34,930 bases of DNA from CALSPH01 sp041690035 (GTDB taxonomy: Bacteria > Bacteroidota > Bacteroidia > NS11-12g > UBA955), in contig JBDNFC010000105.1 in NCBI GenBank assembly GCA_041690035.1, positions 1 to 34,930 of the forward strand. The letters are read 5' to 3'. This document shows, one piece after another, positions 15,745-24,854 of this stretch; the stretch's first letter is position 1, and each line of letters opens with the position of its first letter. The notes below the pieces were generated by a model. The model was not told where the DNA came from. It saw nothing but the letters and a program-made list of their open reading frames with translations, and searched no databases. The position numbers were made by a program, and so were the translations under genes.

Positions 15745-16892
15745 AAAATATCTGCTGCTTTTAGCAATGTTTCTTCAGATTTAGCAAAACATACCCTAAT
15801 ACATTTATGGTCTAAGTGATCTTTATAAAAAACTGATGTTGGTATAGCCCCTACCAAATGTTGATCAATTAGCCATTCTGCAAAAACAGTATCTTTATCT
15901 TGACTAATTTTTGAATAATCAAGTAAAGCAAAATAGGTTGCATAGGGCGCTAAAATTTTAAATCTAGAAGGTTTTAAGGCTTCTAAAAACAACTTTCGTT
16001 TATCACCATAAAATTTGGTTAAATTAATTTTATCAGAATAGGTATTTAAATAATCTGTGATAGCATATTGCAAAGGAGAATTGACTGAAAAAACCATAAA
16101 TTGATATACCTTTCTTATTTCTTTCATCAATGCTTCGGGACCAAGAAGATAGCCTATTTTCCATCCAGTAGCATGCAAAGTTTTACCAAAACTTGATGCA
16201 ATAATACTGCGTTCAGCCAATTTAGGGTATCTTGCCACACTTTGATGCTCATATCCATCAAAAACTATATGTTCATAAACCTCATCGCTTATTAAAACGA
16301 TATCTGTATTTTTTATCAATTCTTCTAAATGCCTCATATCCTCTGAATTAAATATTGTGCCTGTAGGATTATTTGGAGTATTGATTAAAATGGCTTTGGT
16401 TTTAAAATTTATTAGCTTACGCACTTGTTCCCAATCTATTTTATAAGATGGATGCTGTAAAGTTACATAAATTGGTTTTGCGCCTTGCAGCCTAATGGCA
16501 GGTGTATAAGAATCATAAGCCGGCTCGAATATTATAATCTCATCACCCTCATGCAACAGTGCTGTTATGGCAGCATAAATACCAGCAGTAGCTCCAGGCA
16601 CTATGGTAATTTCCGTATCCGCATTATAATGCTGGCTATACCATTGATAAGTTAGTGAAGATATTGTTTCTCGCAATGAGAATAACCCCGGCATTGGCGC
16701 ATACTGATGTATATTTGTTTTTTTAAAATAATATTCACATAGCGATAAAAGCGCTTTATCGGGTCCAAAATCTGGAAAACCTTGGGCAAGATTAATTGCA
16801 CCTTTTTCAGCACAAAGCCTACTCATTTTAGAGAATATACTCTCAGAAACATTGGGCAACTTAGTTTTTATCTCTCCTGTAAATATCGGCAT
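15732..16892 (-). CDS. Class I/II aminotransferase, methionine/glutamine transaminase-like (YbdL/KAT family)
   Basis: A 386-aa PLP-dependent fold-type I aminotransferase. Key residues: N175 in NTPNNPTG, D203 in ISDEVYE (pyridine N contact), and the Schiff-base lysine K237 in SSFGKTLHATGWKIGY. NLAQGFPDF near residue 34 is typical of the kynurenine/methionine aminotransferase branch (YbdL, KAT/GTK). Methionine, glutamine and aromatic amino acids are the probable donors. It shares an operon and a 13-bp overlap with the omega-amidase, consistent with transamination using glutamine, for instance in methionine salvage. The exact -7 box TAAATTTG lies 12 bp upstream. Confidence 0.9.
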   Translation of the reverse strand: MPIFTGEIKTKLPNVSESIFSKMSRLCAEKGAINLAQGFPDFGPDKALLSLCEYYFKKTNIHQYAPMPGLFSLRETISSLTYQWYSQHYNADTEITIVPGATAGIYAAITALLHEGDEIIIFEPAYDSYTPAIRLQGAKPIYVTLQHPSYKIDWEQVRKLINFKTKAILINTPNNPTGTIFNSEDMRHLEELIKNTDIVLISDEVYEHIVFDGYEHQSVARYPKLAERSIIASSFGKTLHATGWKIGYLLGPEALMKEIRKVYQFMVFSVNSPLQYAITDYLNTYSDKINLTKFYGDKRKLFLEALKPSRFKILAPYATYFALLDYSKISQDKDTVFAEWLIDQHLVGAIPTSVFYKDHLDHKCIRVCFAKSEETLLKAADILCKV

Positions 16893-16904
16893 TTATTTGT
16901 TGAG

Positions 16905-16932
16905 CAAATTTAGTTCATTTTATAGTATCAAA
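16905..16932 (-). promoter_or_regulatory. Promoter of the aminotransferase/omega-amidase operon
   Basis: On the minus strand a TTTG (16929-16932), 16-bp spacer, then the exact -7 box TAAATTTG (16905-16912), 12 bp before the ATG. The spacer is slightly short of the usual 17-23 bp. Confidence 0.5.
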
Positions 16933-16938
16933 AAGTTT

Positions 16939-18369
16939 TTACTTTAACTTATTTTTCCATTGAGTTAGTTGCAATTCTAAAGTTGAGGATATCCTTTGAG
17001 GCCAAAATTTTACATTGCTCTTTACAGCACTTGGGTGAACATAAATAGTGTACCATGCGGCACCACTTGTAAAGGTGTAAGAGGGCCAATTAACAATTTT
17101 TTTTAAAACATCATTTGGCAAAATTCCGTTTAGGTTTCCATCTATTATTGCCACTGAACTATCTAATAGTTTAACACTTGATATTGAATGTGTTGCCAAT
17201 ACATTTGCTGGCTTTTTGAGATGTGTAAATTCAAACGAACTTTCATTGGGAGGCATTGCATATAGGTTTAAATTTGCAAATTCACTTTTCGAAATTTGAG
17301 CGTAGAGATGATAATAATGCCTAAATAAAATATTAGCATCAGAAAGTTGCTTGCCGGGATAATACCAAAAATTGCCCGAAAACAGCAAAAAAAGCGAAAT
17401 AAACAACCATTTTTTAGATTTTTCTAGTAAAAAAGCAGCTGAAAGTATGCTTAAAACAAAAAATACAGGAATAAAATAACGGTGTGCAATAGAAAATTTT
17501 ACGGTTAGCCAAATACCTAAAACCAATAAAATAGAAAAACAAGCATAGAACAGCCACCTTTTATCATTTTTATTTTTAGATAACCATAAAAATGCAAAAA
17601 CTAATATAATAAAACATCCAAAATCTATCAATCTCCAAATTATAATGCCCGCATTTTTTAATAAAACTAAAGAAGTTCCTATCCCCCTAAAATCAGAATA
17701 TTCAGGTGGAAATATATACCAACCCACAGCCCATTTGTGCCAAATAAGCCATGCACAATATGGAATAAAAGCAGTTGAAAGACGCAATATATCATAAATT
17801 AACTTTTTCTCTCTTTTTGCCATTAAAAGGTAAGTTCCTAAAAATGCAAAAACAATTACCAAACCTTCATTATGGATTAAAAGCAACAAGGCTAAACTAG
17901 CAATGATGCCCCAAAGATTATTATTTAAATTACTCCATAAAAGAGATAGTGTAAATAAAAACAAAAATATATGAGTATTTAAAGAAATACTAAGGGCCAA
18001 AAAAATAGGGTTAAAAGCAATAAGGAGAAGCAAAATATTCTTAAAACCATAAAAAGAATCTATTTTTTTTACTAAAAATAATGCCGCCAATGAAGCAATA
18101 AAATTAAAAAGGTGACTCCAAAACAAATCTAGACCAAATATTTTCCACAATGATGCATGTATCAAGGGAATAAATATAGGATGCCCAGGATCAATGCCTT
18201 TTGGATAAAACACATTTGAAAAATTATTCTGATAAACAGAAACAGCTAATCTGCTTATAGTAGATTTAGAATCACCATAAAAAGGATCGTTACAAGTATA
18301 AATAAAAACTAAAAAATAGGCTGTAACAATAGCTATAAAACATACATTATACTTATCTTTAATTAACAT
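16939..18369 (-). CDS. Polytopic membrane protein, GT-C glycosyltransferase-like
   Basis: A 476-aa integral membrane protein with about ten hydrophobic segments in the first 340 residues and a soluble C-terminal part of about 120 residues. After the first segment comes NDPFYGDSKSTISR (D28, D33), and then GIDPGHPIFIPLIHASLWK. This arrangement of acidic residues in the first periplasmic loop followed by a H-P-x-x-x-x-x-x-H segment resembles GT-C polyprenyl-phosphate-sugar glycosyltransferases of the ArnT/PMT type. The specific sugar and acceptor are unknown. The best current name is a membrane protein with a likely role in glycan or lipid decoration. There is no tight operon partner. Confidence 0.65.
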   Translation of the reverse strand: MLIKDKYNVCFIAIVTAYFLVFIYTCNDPFYGDSKSTISRLAVSVYQNNFSNVFYPKGIDPGHPIFIPLIHASLWKIFGLDLFWSHLFNFIASLAALFLVKKIDSFYGFKNILLLLIAFNPIFLALSISLNTHIFLFLFTLSLLWSNLNNNLWGIIASLALLLLIHNEGLVIVFAFLGTYLLMAKREKKLIYDILRLSTAFIPYCAWLIWHKWAVGWYIFPPEYSDFRGIGTSLVLLKNAGIIIWRLIDFGCFIILVFAFLWLSKNKNDKRWLFYACFSILLVLGIWLTVKFSIAHRYFIPVFFVLSILSAAFLLEKSKKWLFISLFLLFSGNFWYYPGKQLSDANILFRHYYHLYAQISKSEFANLNLYAMPPNESSFEFTHLKKPANVLATHSISSVKLLDSSVAIIDGNLNGILPNDVLKKIVNWPSYTFTSGAAWYTIYVHPSAVKSNVKFWPQRISSTLELQLTQWKNKLK

Positions 18370-18510
18370 TTTTAATGCTACAATATTAATTAAATTTTTC
18401 TGAGTAATTGCAAATTAAACACAACTCTGATATGAATAAACTGAAAAATATTACTTTAAAACAGAAAATTAATAAAACTTAAAAAAACCTATAATTGACT
18501 AATAAATAGA

Positions 18511-19458
18511 TTATTTGGTCAAAAAGTTATTGGTGTAAAAGTCTTCTAAATTATTTATCACATCATCAATAACATCACCATCTACTGAGCATAACACCTT
18601 ATTTTCTAAAAGCCATTGCATAAAATTTTGCCATACATCACGATCCATTTTACCCCATTTTCCATCTTTATGCACCCAAGCATCTTTCAATAAATTTAGG
18701 CTGGTAGCGATCATTTTTTCATTACTAAAATTTGGATGATCAACATGCTTGCATAAAAAAGATGCAGCGTCTTCTGAATGCTCTGCTGCATATTTAAAAC
18801 CACTTTGACTGATGGCCAAAAAATCTTCAACAGATTGAGGATACTCCTCTAATATTGATTCTTTTGTCATTAAAACAGGCGAATAACCATAAGGTATTTT
18901 GTAATCTTGAAGTCTAAAAACATTGAGAGCCACGTTATTAAATTGAGCCTGAACACCCTCCCACGGCATAAAAATCCAAGTGGCATCTGCCTTGTTTTTT
19001 AGCAAGGTTTCCCATATACCCAACTTGGGTGGATAATCTACTTTTAGCATTCCAAAACCCCCATTATTCCTAATTAATTTTTTTACTATGCAATCCTCAA
19101 AACGTGCTTGATAACTTGCATATAGTTTACCATCCATTTTTTTTGGCTCATCAATGCCACTTGATGCAAGAGTAACTATTGCACTTGTATCATACTGAAG
19201 CAGCGCTGCAACAGCTTTAACAGCAACTGGCTTGGGGAGGGTGCGATAGCTTAACACACTTTCAGAAGGGGCAATAGCAAAATGAACCATATCGTTGGCC
19301 AACATTTTAGCAGGTGTTAGGTGATAATTATTTGTTTCTGGATTAACAAAAGTAATGGATATGCCTGCATCACGATACCAGTTTTTATAAAATGCAATTA
19401 AAAATCCTGCATGTAAGGTGTTGGGCGACCAATCCAACGCTATTTTTATTTCTTGCAT
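18511..19458 (-). CDS. NMT1/THI5-like (thiamine-pyrimidine type) substrate-binding protein without signal peptide
   Basis: A 315-aa protein of the NMT1/THI5 fold (COG0715-like). It opens IKIALDWSPNTLHAGFLIA, matching the start of ThiY/THI5 proteins (LDW.PNT.H.G), and continues FYKNWYRDAGISITFVNPE, NDMVHFAIAPSESVLSY and ADATWIFMPWEG. It starts directly with the mature fold, so it lacks a signal peptide and should be cytoplasmic. The Cys cluster of fungal THI5 (CCCFC) is absent; the corresponding stretch reads IPYGYSPVLMT. No ABC permease or ATPase gene is nearby. It may bind a pyrimidine or other precursor, or be an enzyme rather than a transporter part. No TPP riboswitch is visible upstream. 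Confidence 0.75.
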   Translation of the reverse strand: MQEIKIALDWSPNTLHAGFLIAFYKNWYRDAGISITFVNPETNNYHLTPAKMLANDMVHFAIAPSESVLSYRTLPKPVAVKAVAALLQYDTSAIVTLASSGIDEPKKMDGKLYASYQARFEDCIVKKLIRNNGGFGMLKVDYPPKLGIWETLLKNKADATWIFMPWEGVQAQFNNVALNVFRLQDYKIPYGYSPVLMTKESILEEYPQSVEDFLAISQSGFKYAAEHSEDAASFLCKHVDHPNFSNEKMIATSLNLLKDAWVHKDGKWGKMDRDVWQNFMQWLLENKVLCSVDGDVIDDVINNLEDFYTNNFLTK

Positions 19459-19757
19459 TAGTCTTCATTAACAAAAACAGCAACAATTTGTTTGAACAAT
19501 AATTGTAGGATGAATTGCCATTTTGATGAACTATTCTATTATTATTGATGTAAAGTTTTTTAAATTTACGAAATAGAAAAAAATGCAAAAGCGCTAATCT
19601 CCAAAATGCTTTATGAAAAATGTGAAAATATTTTTGGCTAAAAAAAAATTATTGATGGCACATTTTAAGTTGCAAAATGGAGGTGTTTTGCTAGATTTAT
19701 GCACCTGCCAATGCTAACTAGGAAAAATTTAACATTAATAATTTGAGCGTTTTAAAC
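19459..19757. other. 299-bp intergenic region, AT-rich, no gene seen
   Basis: It lies between the PorV-like and THI5-like genes, both on the minus strand. It holds an imperfect inverted repeat (caatttgtttgaacaataattg area, about 19488-19510) and no exact TAnnTTTG box. No TPP-riboswitch core (such as CTGAGA with ACCTGA) was found, although the next gene is thiamine-related by fold. No coding signal. Confidence 0.4.
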
Positions 19758-20951
19758 TTAATTTTGTGGATTCAGGTTGAAACGTATAGAAAAAACATTA
19801 CTGTATAGCACTGTACCGCCACCAGCAAAATTTGCAATACTATAGTCTAGCGAAAATGATTTTAATTGAATGCCCACACCAGCAGATGGCAATAAATAAA
19901 GCCTATTTTTATCCCCTTTTGCATTAAGTATTCTTTGATAATTGCCTACACCAGCGCGCAAACAAACTTTTGTATTTTCATTAAAGTTATATCCTGCCTC
20001 TAAACCCGTTCTTGGACCAATGCTAAAAAGACCTGTTTTAATCAATGTATTTCTTCGTCCATCAAAAGTAATTTCTGCCGCCATTTCTCCTACAAACTCC
20101 ATATTGCCTTTTTTAATGGTTTTGCTCACCCCTGTTAGCAACCTTGGTAAACTAATCTCTAAAGAGTTTACAGGTATTTCATTACCAGTAACTGAAAAAA
20201 TGTCACGCGCATAATCTTTGTTGCCGCCCACTGCCAATTTATCCATATCGAAACGCCAAGCAGTAAAAGTAGAAGTGGCATCATACAAGGTGGCGCCAAA
20301 AGCCAGTCCGTTTTTATTGTTTTTTATCAATATACCTAAATCTATTCCAAAACCCCACGCTTTTGCAAACTCTCCACCCCTGCGTCTTATTATTTTAAAA
20401 TTGGTTCCCCAAGAAAAATCTATTTTTTTATACCCTTTTAATTTTATTTTTTGAGCCATATTGGCATTCATTGCAAAATCTACAGCGCTAAAGGAGCTTA
20501 CCCTATTGTAATTTATTTCACCATTTTCTATCAAATTGATGGTGTTAAGTATTCCATCTACCCCCATTCTAATAAACGAAAATCCAAATCCGCTATTTTT
20601 TTTACCCCCAAATGCTACAGCGCCATAATCATAATTTGCAATGCCTCCAAAATAGGCGGCATGCATAAATGTTGCTTGCAAATTATCTTTTATATTTACC
20701 AAGCCAGCGGGGTTCCAATATCCTGCATTGACATCATTGGTATGGCTTACCACTGCCCCCGACATTGCAAAAGCGCGCGCTCCAACACCTATGGTTAAAA
20801 AATCATTGGAGTATTTTCGCACATTTTGTGCCGTTACCCCAAATGGGTTTAATGTAATGGCAATGATGAGTATGCTGGCAAATTTGCCTTTATTTCTGAT
20901 AAAATTTGTGGCAAAATAGCCACTAATGAATCGTTCTGCTCTTTTTTCCAT
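19758..20951 (-). CDS. PorV/PorQ-family outer-membrane protein
   Basis: A 397-aa beta-barrel of the PorV/PorQ group (FadL-like), which in Bacteroidota includes T9SS components. The mature start VRKYSNDFLTIGVGARAFAMSGAVV with NDVNAGYWNPAGLVNI is the family signature, and further strands run to a terminal FSIRFNLNPQN. It can be a T9SS shuttle or a related structural paralogue; the sequence does not decide. The signal peptide is unusual: the only usable start, ATG 20951, gives about 24 polar and basic residues before the hydrophobic core SILIIAITLNPFGVTAQ. That start lies 103 bp inside the upstream ACP-phosphodiesterase-like gene, on the same strand in another frame. Confidence 0.85.
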   Translation of the reverse strand: MEKRAERFISGYFATNFIRNKGKFASILIIAITLNPFGVTAQNVRKYSNDFLTIGVGARAFAMSGAVVSHTNDVNAGYWNPAGLVNIKDNLQATFMHAAYFGGIANYDYGAVAFGGKKNSGFGFSFIRMGVDGILNTINLIENGEINYNRVSSFSAVDFAMNANMAQKIKLKGYKKIDFSWGTNFKIIRRRGGEFAKAWGFGIDLGILIKNNKNGLAFGATLYDATSTFTAWRFDMDKLAVGGNKDYARDIFSVTGNEIPVNSLEISLPRLLTGVSKTIKKGNMEFVGEMAAEITFDGRRNTLIKTGLFSIGPRTGLEAGYNFNENTKVCLRAGVGNYQRILNAKGDKNRLYLLPSAGVGIQLKSFSLDYSIANFAGGGTVLYSNVFSIRFNLNPQN

Positions 20952-21496
20952 GTTTCCTTAATTCCAATGCGAATATAAACCCTTTGTAATGAATGTGGCA
21001 ACTTTTCATTGTCTAAATATTGATAAAGCCATTTATGGGTTATAAAATTTTGTAATTTTTCCGAAAAAACTGCCCCATCTTTCATACCGCATTGCTCAAA
21101 ATGGCCCAATAATTCTGAATGATTAAGTAAAGCCAATTCTGAGTAAAAATCATCTAGGGTGCATAAACTATCTTCCATCAATACCCTATCTATTCCCATT
21201 TCTAGCAAGATATGTGCGAGAAAAAATGTTTTAGGTATATTGCCCGCAGGGGTACAATTAATCATGGCGCTAATTTTACTGCACATTTTATCAAAAAAAA
21301 GGGCATTATGAAAATGCGTATCCCTAGATAGGTGCATAATTGCTCCTTGATCTAGAGGAAGCATATTTTTTTTTTGAGATGGCTTATACCTTTGATGGAC
21401 AAAAAATTTTAAAAAATCAGGAAATATCAAACCCAAATGAAACATTGGGTCAGAATGATTTTTTTTATCAAAATGATAATGAGAAAGAAAATTCAA
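20849..21496 (-). CDS. ACP phosphodiesterase-like (DUF479/AcpH) protein
   Basis: A 215-aa protein that opens NFLSHYHFD after the initiator, matching the family start MNFLAHLYL. GLIFPDFLK and MHLSRDTHFHNAL (conserved H and D residues) resemble the HD-like metal site of AcpH, the hydrolase that removes 4'-phosphopantetheine from acyl carrier protein. Divergence from the family elsewhere is notable, so the activity is not assured. The start codon is TTG (21496). It sits 4 bp after an exact -7 box, and the family alignment begins exactly there, so TTG is the real start on a leaderless mRNA. The last 34 codons overlap the PorV-like gene. Confidence 0.72.
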   Translation of the reverse strand: MNFLSHYHFDKKNHSDPMFHLGLIFPDFLKFFVHQRYKPSQKKNMLPLDQGAIMHLSRDTHFHNALFFDKMCSKISAMINCTPAGNIPKTFFLAHILLEMGIDRVLMEDSLCTLDDFYSELALLNHSELLGHFEQCGMKDGAVFSEKLQNFITHKWLYQYLDNEKLPHSLQRVYIRIGIKETWKKEQNDSLVAILPQILSEIKANLPAYSSLPLH

Positions 21497-22033
21497 GGTA
21501 CAAATATACTTAAAAATAAACTTTTTAGCTCACAAAAAAATAAGAAATAAATGTCTCAAAGAGCGCACAGCTGCATTTTAAATATTAAAAATTAGTTTGT
21601 GATTTTATCTTACAATATCAACAAGACTAATTGTTATAAATGGTTGCTATCTTACACGGCTATTTTTTATAACTAAAGTAACCCATTCCTTAGCTTGGCT
21701 TTTTTTTCAAAACCAAATTTTAATCTTTTTTGATAATATAACTTTGTGTTTAAAATTTTATTAATCTTGTATAATTAATGTAATAGTTGAATAAAACAAT
21801 TACCAGAAAATGAATCTTTATTAAGAATTGAAAAGCGCTCGATAATATTATATTATTTCAAAGTAATCAAGAATATAGATTGTCAAATTACTTAAAACAA
21901 GCTTTAAAATTGCAAAAAGAAATACCATTAGCTACTTTTTTTTTCCTAATTTGCTATTTCTACAAAAGGCCAATTATAATATTAATTTCCGCCAATAAAG
22001 CCTTACAAATTTTTATTAGTTTAAGTATTTAAA
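21497..22033. other. 537-bp AT-rich intergenic region, no supported gene
   Basis: It lies between polA (stop at 22034) and the ACP-phosphodiesterase-like gene, both on the minus strand. It contains the TATATTTG box of the latter and an isolated plus-strand TAACTTTG (21739-21746), which is followed only by very short open frames. Short unbroken peptide stretches occur near 21880-22030, but they lack a start codon and resemble no family that I know. It may hold decayed coding DNA or a small RNA. Confidence 0.35.
21501..21508 (-). promoter_or_regulatory. -7 promoter box (TATATTTG) for the ACP-phosphodiesterase-like gene
   Basis: Minus-strand exact TAnnTTTG, 4 bp before the TTG start at 21496. 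It helps fix this unusual start. Confidence 0.5.
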
Positions 22034-24802
22034 TTAATGTGCCTCTAGCCAGTTATTACCCTCGCCAGCCTCTGCCAACACCGGCACTTTTAAAGGCAAG
22101 GCTGTGGCCATTTTCTTTAATATCATAGATTTTAGCGATGTCAATTCATCAGGAAAAACATCAAATAACAATTCGTCATGTACCTGCAAAATCATTTTAC
22201 TTTTAAAACCCTGTTCTTTAATTGCTGCATGTATTTCTATCATAGCTATTTTTATCATGTCTGCGGCTGTGCCTTGTATAGGCGCATTGATTGCATTTCT
22301 CTCTGCAAATCCGCGCACTGTTTGATTGGCCGAGTTAATATCTTTAATATACCTTCTTCTGCCCAATAATGTTTGCACATAGCCATTACTTCGTGCAAAG
22401 GCAATGGTATCATCCATATAATCTTTTATGCCAGGAAACTGAATAAAATAGTTGTCTATAATTTCTTTGGCCTCTGTTCTGCTGATACCCAAGTTTTCTG
22501 CCAATCCAAAAGCACCTTGCCCATAAATTAAACCAAAGTTTACACTTTTTGCTTTGTAGCGTTGTTCTTTAGTAACTTGATCTATTGCGACACCAAAAAC
22601 CTTTGCAGCTGTTGCTGTATGAATATCTAAACCAGCTTTAAAAGCTTTTATCATTTCGATATCACCGCTTATGCTTGCCACCACCCTAAGCTCCACTTGA
22701 GAGTAATCTGCAGATAATAAAATATTGCCTACTGATGGAATAAAAGCTTTGCGTACCTCTCGGCCCCTAGCGGTGCGTATAGGTATATTTTGCAAATTAG
22801 GATTGGTGCTGCTTAACCTGCCAGTTGCCGCCACCGCTTGATTATAGGTAGTGTGTATTCTTTGGGTTGTTTGATTTACCAATAATGGCAAGGCATCTAC
22901 ATAGGTAGATTTTAGTTTTTGCAGCTGCCTAAAATCCATAACGTGCTGCACAATTTCGCTTTTATTGTATAATTTTTGCAATATGTCTTCTCCTGTTTTA
23001 TATTGCCCAGTTTTTGTTTTTTTAGCTTTAAGATCTAGCTGTAGTTTATCAAATAATATTTCGCCTAGTTGTTTTGGCGAGGCTATGTTAAATTTAACTC
23101 CTGCAAGTTTATATATATTTGCTTCTAATGCTACAATTTCTGTGGCAAGGCTTTTTGTATAATTATTTAAAAATCCAACATCAAGGCCAATACCTGCTCG
23201 CTCCATATCTGCCAATACGGGTATTAGTGGCAATTCTAATTCGTTAAAAATTGCACCCGCATTTTGGGCTAAAATTAAAGGCTCAAAGGCTTCTTTTAAT
23301 TGCAAAGTAATGTCAGCATCTTCGGCCGCATAATCTTTGATTGTTTCTAAAGGCACATCTGCCATATTTAATTGCCCTTTGCCTTTTTTTCCTATCAATT
23401 CATCTATGCCTATCGTGTTGTAATTAAGGTATTGCTCAGCCAATTTATCCATACCATGTCGCATATCGGGTTCTAAAAGATAGTGGGCTATCATGGTATC
23501 AAAAAAGGGTAATTTTAGTTCAATATTTTCATTGCGCAACATTTGATAATCAAATTTTATATTTTGCCCAATTTTTACTGCATTGTTTTCAAATACCGGT
23601 TTTAATAGGGCAAGTATTGCTGCGCAATCCTCATTGTTTATAGGAACGTAATAGGCCTCACCTTTTGTTATCGCAAAAGAAATGCCTATGATTTTATCAG
23701 TTAGTGTATTTAACCCTGTAGTTTCTGTGTCAAAACAAAAAGTCTTGCACAAAAGTAGGCTATTGGCTAATTTTTCTATTGCATCGAGTTGGGTAACTAA
23801 GGTATAATTAACTTTTTGATTACTTATAGTGGTAAGAGGCAACTCGGCCGCCTTGATTACTGCAGCTTGAGCAGCAGAGGGAGCGCCAACCACATTGCCA
23901 AATAAATCTGTTTGCAGCACCACCGGCTTTTGATTAAACATACGCTGCGCCATTGTTCTAAATTCTAATTCATTAAAAAGTGTTAAAAGTGCTTCTTCAT
24001 TATAAGGCTCCAATACATATTTTTCTTCTTCAAATTCGATAGGACTATTTAGGTCAATCGTGGCCAATGATTTGGAAATTAATGCTTGTTCCCTATAATT
24101 CTCAAAATTTTCTTTCATTTTACCTTTTAAATCATCCAAGTTAGCGAGCACATTTTCCATACTGCCATAAGTTGCGATGAGTTTTTTGGCTGTTTTTTCT
24201 CCCACTCCTGGCACACCCGGTATGTTGTCAGAGGCATCACCCCACAATCCCAATATATCTATTACTTGTTTTATTTCTTTAATTTCCCACTTTGCCAATA
24301 TTTCATTTACCCCCAATATTTCAGCGCCATTGCCTAGCCGAGCAGGTTTATAAATAATTATTTTATCAGTAACCAGTTGCCCAAAATCCTTGTCGGGGGT
24401 CATCATATAGGTCATAAAATTTTTATTAGCAGCTTTTATTGCCAAAGTTCCTATCACATCATCTGCTTCCCAACCTGGAAGCATAATAACAGGTATGTTC
24501 ATGCCTTCTAATAGTTTAAAAACATAAGGCAAACTTTTTGCTAAATCTTCGGGCATTTCTTCGCGGTGAGCTTTGTAAAAAGAATGCTCTTTTGCCCTAT
24601 TGGTTTGCTCTTTTGTATCAAAAGCTACTGCAATATGGGTTGGTCTTTGATTTTTTATAACCTCCATCACTGTATTTGCAAAACCATAAATAGCGCTTGT
24701 ATTCAGCCCATAACTTGTAATTCTCGGGTTTTGAGAAAAGGCAAAAAAAGCACGGTAAACCAAAGCCATGCCATCAAGCAGAAATAATTTTTTTTCTTCC
24801 AT
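22034..24802 (-). CDS. polA: DNA polymerase I
   Basis: A 922-aa family A polymerase for Okazaki-fragment processing and repair. The 5'-3' exonuclease domain occupies residues about 1-290 (LLDGMALVYRAFFAF, GWEADDVIGTLA, DNIPGVPGVGEKTA). The 3'-5' proofreading domain is present with D358-T-E360 in FDTETTGL, so proofreading is probably intact. The polymerase domain has motif A D699YSQVELR, the finger segment RYKAKSVNFGLIYGQG, and motif C VHDELLFD with H875-D876. Length is normal. It is divergent from trhO with only 52 bp between the starts. An exact -7 box lies 5 bp before the ATG, suggesting a leaderless mRNA. Confidence 0.97.
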   Translation of the reverse strand: MEEKKLFLLDGMALVYRAFFAFSQNPRITSYGLNTSAIYGFANTVMEVIKNQRPTHIAVAFDTKEQTNRAKEHSFYKAHREEMPEDLAKSLPYVFKLLEGMNIPVIMLPGWEADDVIGTLAIKAANKNFMTYMMTPDKDFGQLVTDKIIIYKPARLGNGAEILGVNEILAKWEIKEIKQVIDILGLWGDASDNIPGVPGVGEKTAKKLIATYGSMENVLANLDDLKGKMKENFENYREQALISKSLATIDLNSPIEFEEEKYVLEPYNEEALLTLFNELEFRTMAQRMFNQKPVVLQTDLFGNVVGAPSAAQAAVIKAAELPLTTISNQKVNYTLVTQLDAIEKLANSLLLCKTFCFDTETTGLNTLTDKIIGISFAITKGEAYYVPINNEDCAAILALLKPVFENNAVKIGQNIKFDYQMLRNENIELKLPFFDTMIAHYLLEPDMRHGMDKLAEQYLNYNTIGIDELIGKKGKGQLNMADVPLETIKDYAAEDADITLQLKEAFEPLILAQNAGAIFNELELPLIPVLADMERAGIGLDVGFLNNYTKSLATEIVALEANIYKLAGVKFNIASPKQLGEILFDKLQLDLKAKKTKTGQYKTGEDILQKLYNKSEIVQHVMDFRQLQKLKSTYVDALPLLVNQTTQRIHTTYNQAVAATGRLSSTNPNLQNIPIRTARGREVRKAFIPSVGNILLSADYSQVELRVVASISGDIEMIKAFKAGLDIHTATAAKVFGVAIDQVTKEQRYKAKSVNFGLIYGQGAFGLAENLGISRTEAKEIIDNYFIQFPGIKDYMDDTIAFARSNGYVQTLLGRRRYIKDINSANQTVRGFAERNAINAPIQGTAADMIKIAMIEIHAAIKEQGFKSKMILQVHDELLFDVFPDELTSLKSMILKKMATALPLKVPVLAEAGEGNNWLEAH

Positions 24803-24807
24803 TTGGG

Positions 24808-24815
24808 CAAAATTA
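24808..24815 (-). promoter_or_regulatory. -7 promoter box (TAATTTTG) for polA
   Basis: Minus-strand exact TAnnTTTG, 5 bp before the polA ATG, in the 52-bp divergent region shared with trhO. Confidence 0.5.
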
Positions 24816-24841
24816 CATTTTTTAATGGATTATCTATTTTT

Positions 24842-24849
24842 TATCTTTG
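24842..24849 (+). promoter_or_regulatory. -7 promoter box (TATCTTTG) for trhO
   Basis: Exact TAnnTTTG, 5 bp before the ATG at 24855. It rules out the upstream in-frame ATG at 24768, which lies within polA. Confidence 0.55.
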
Positions 24850-24854
24850 CAGCA

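Noticed and set aside
19459..19600. TPP riboswitch upstream of the THI5-like gene
   Set aside because: The conserved core sequences of the thi box were not found in the leader region.
24768..24854. Longer N-terminus for TrhO from the ATG at 24768
   Set aside because: It would run through the polA start and the trhO promoter box; the conserved family start is the ATG at 24855.
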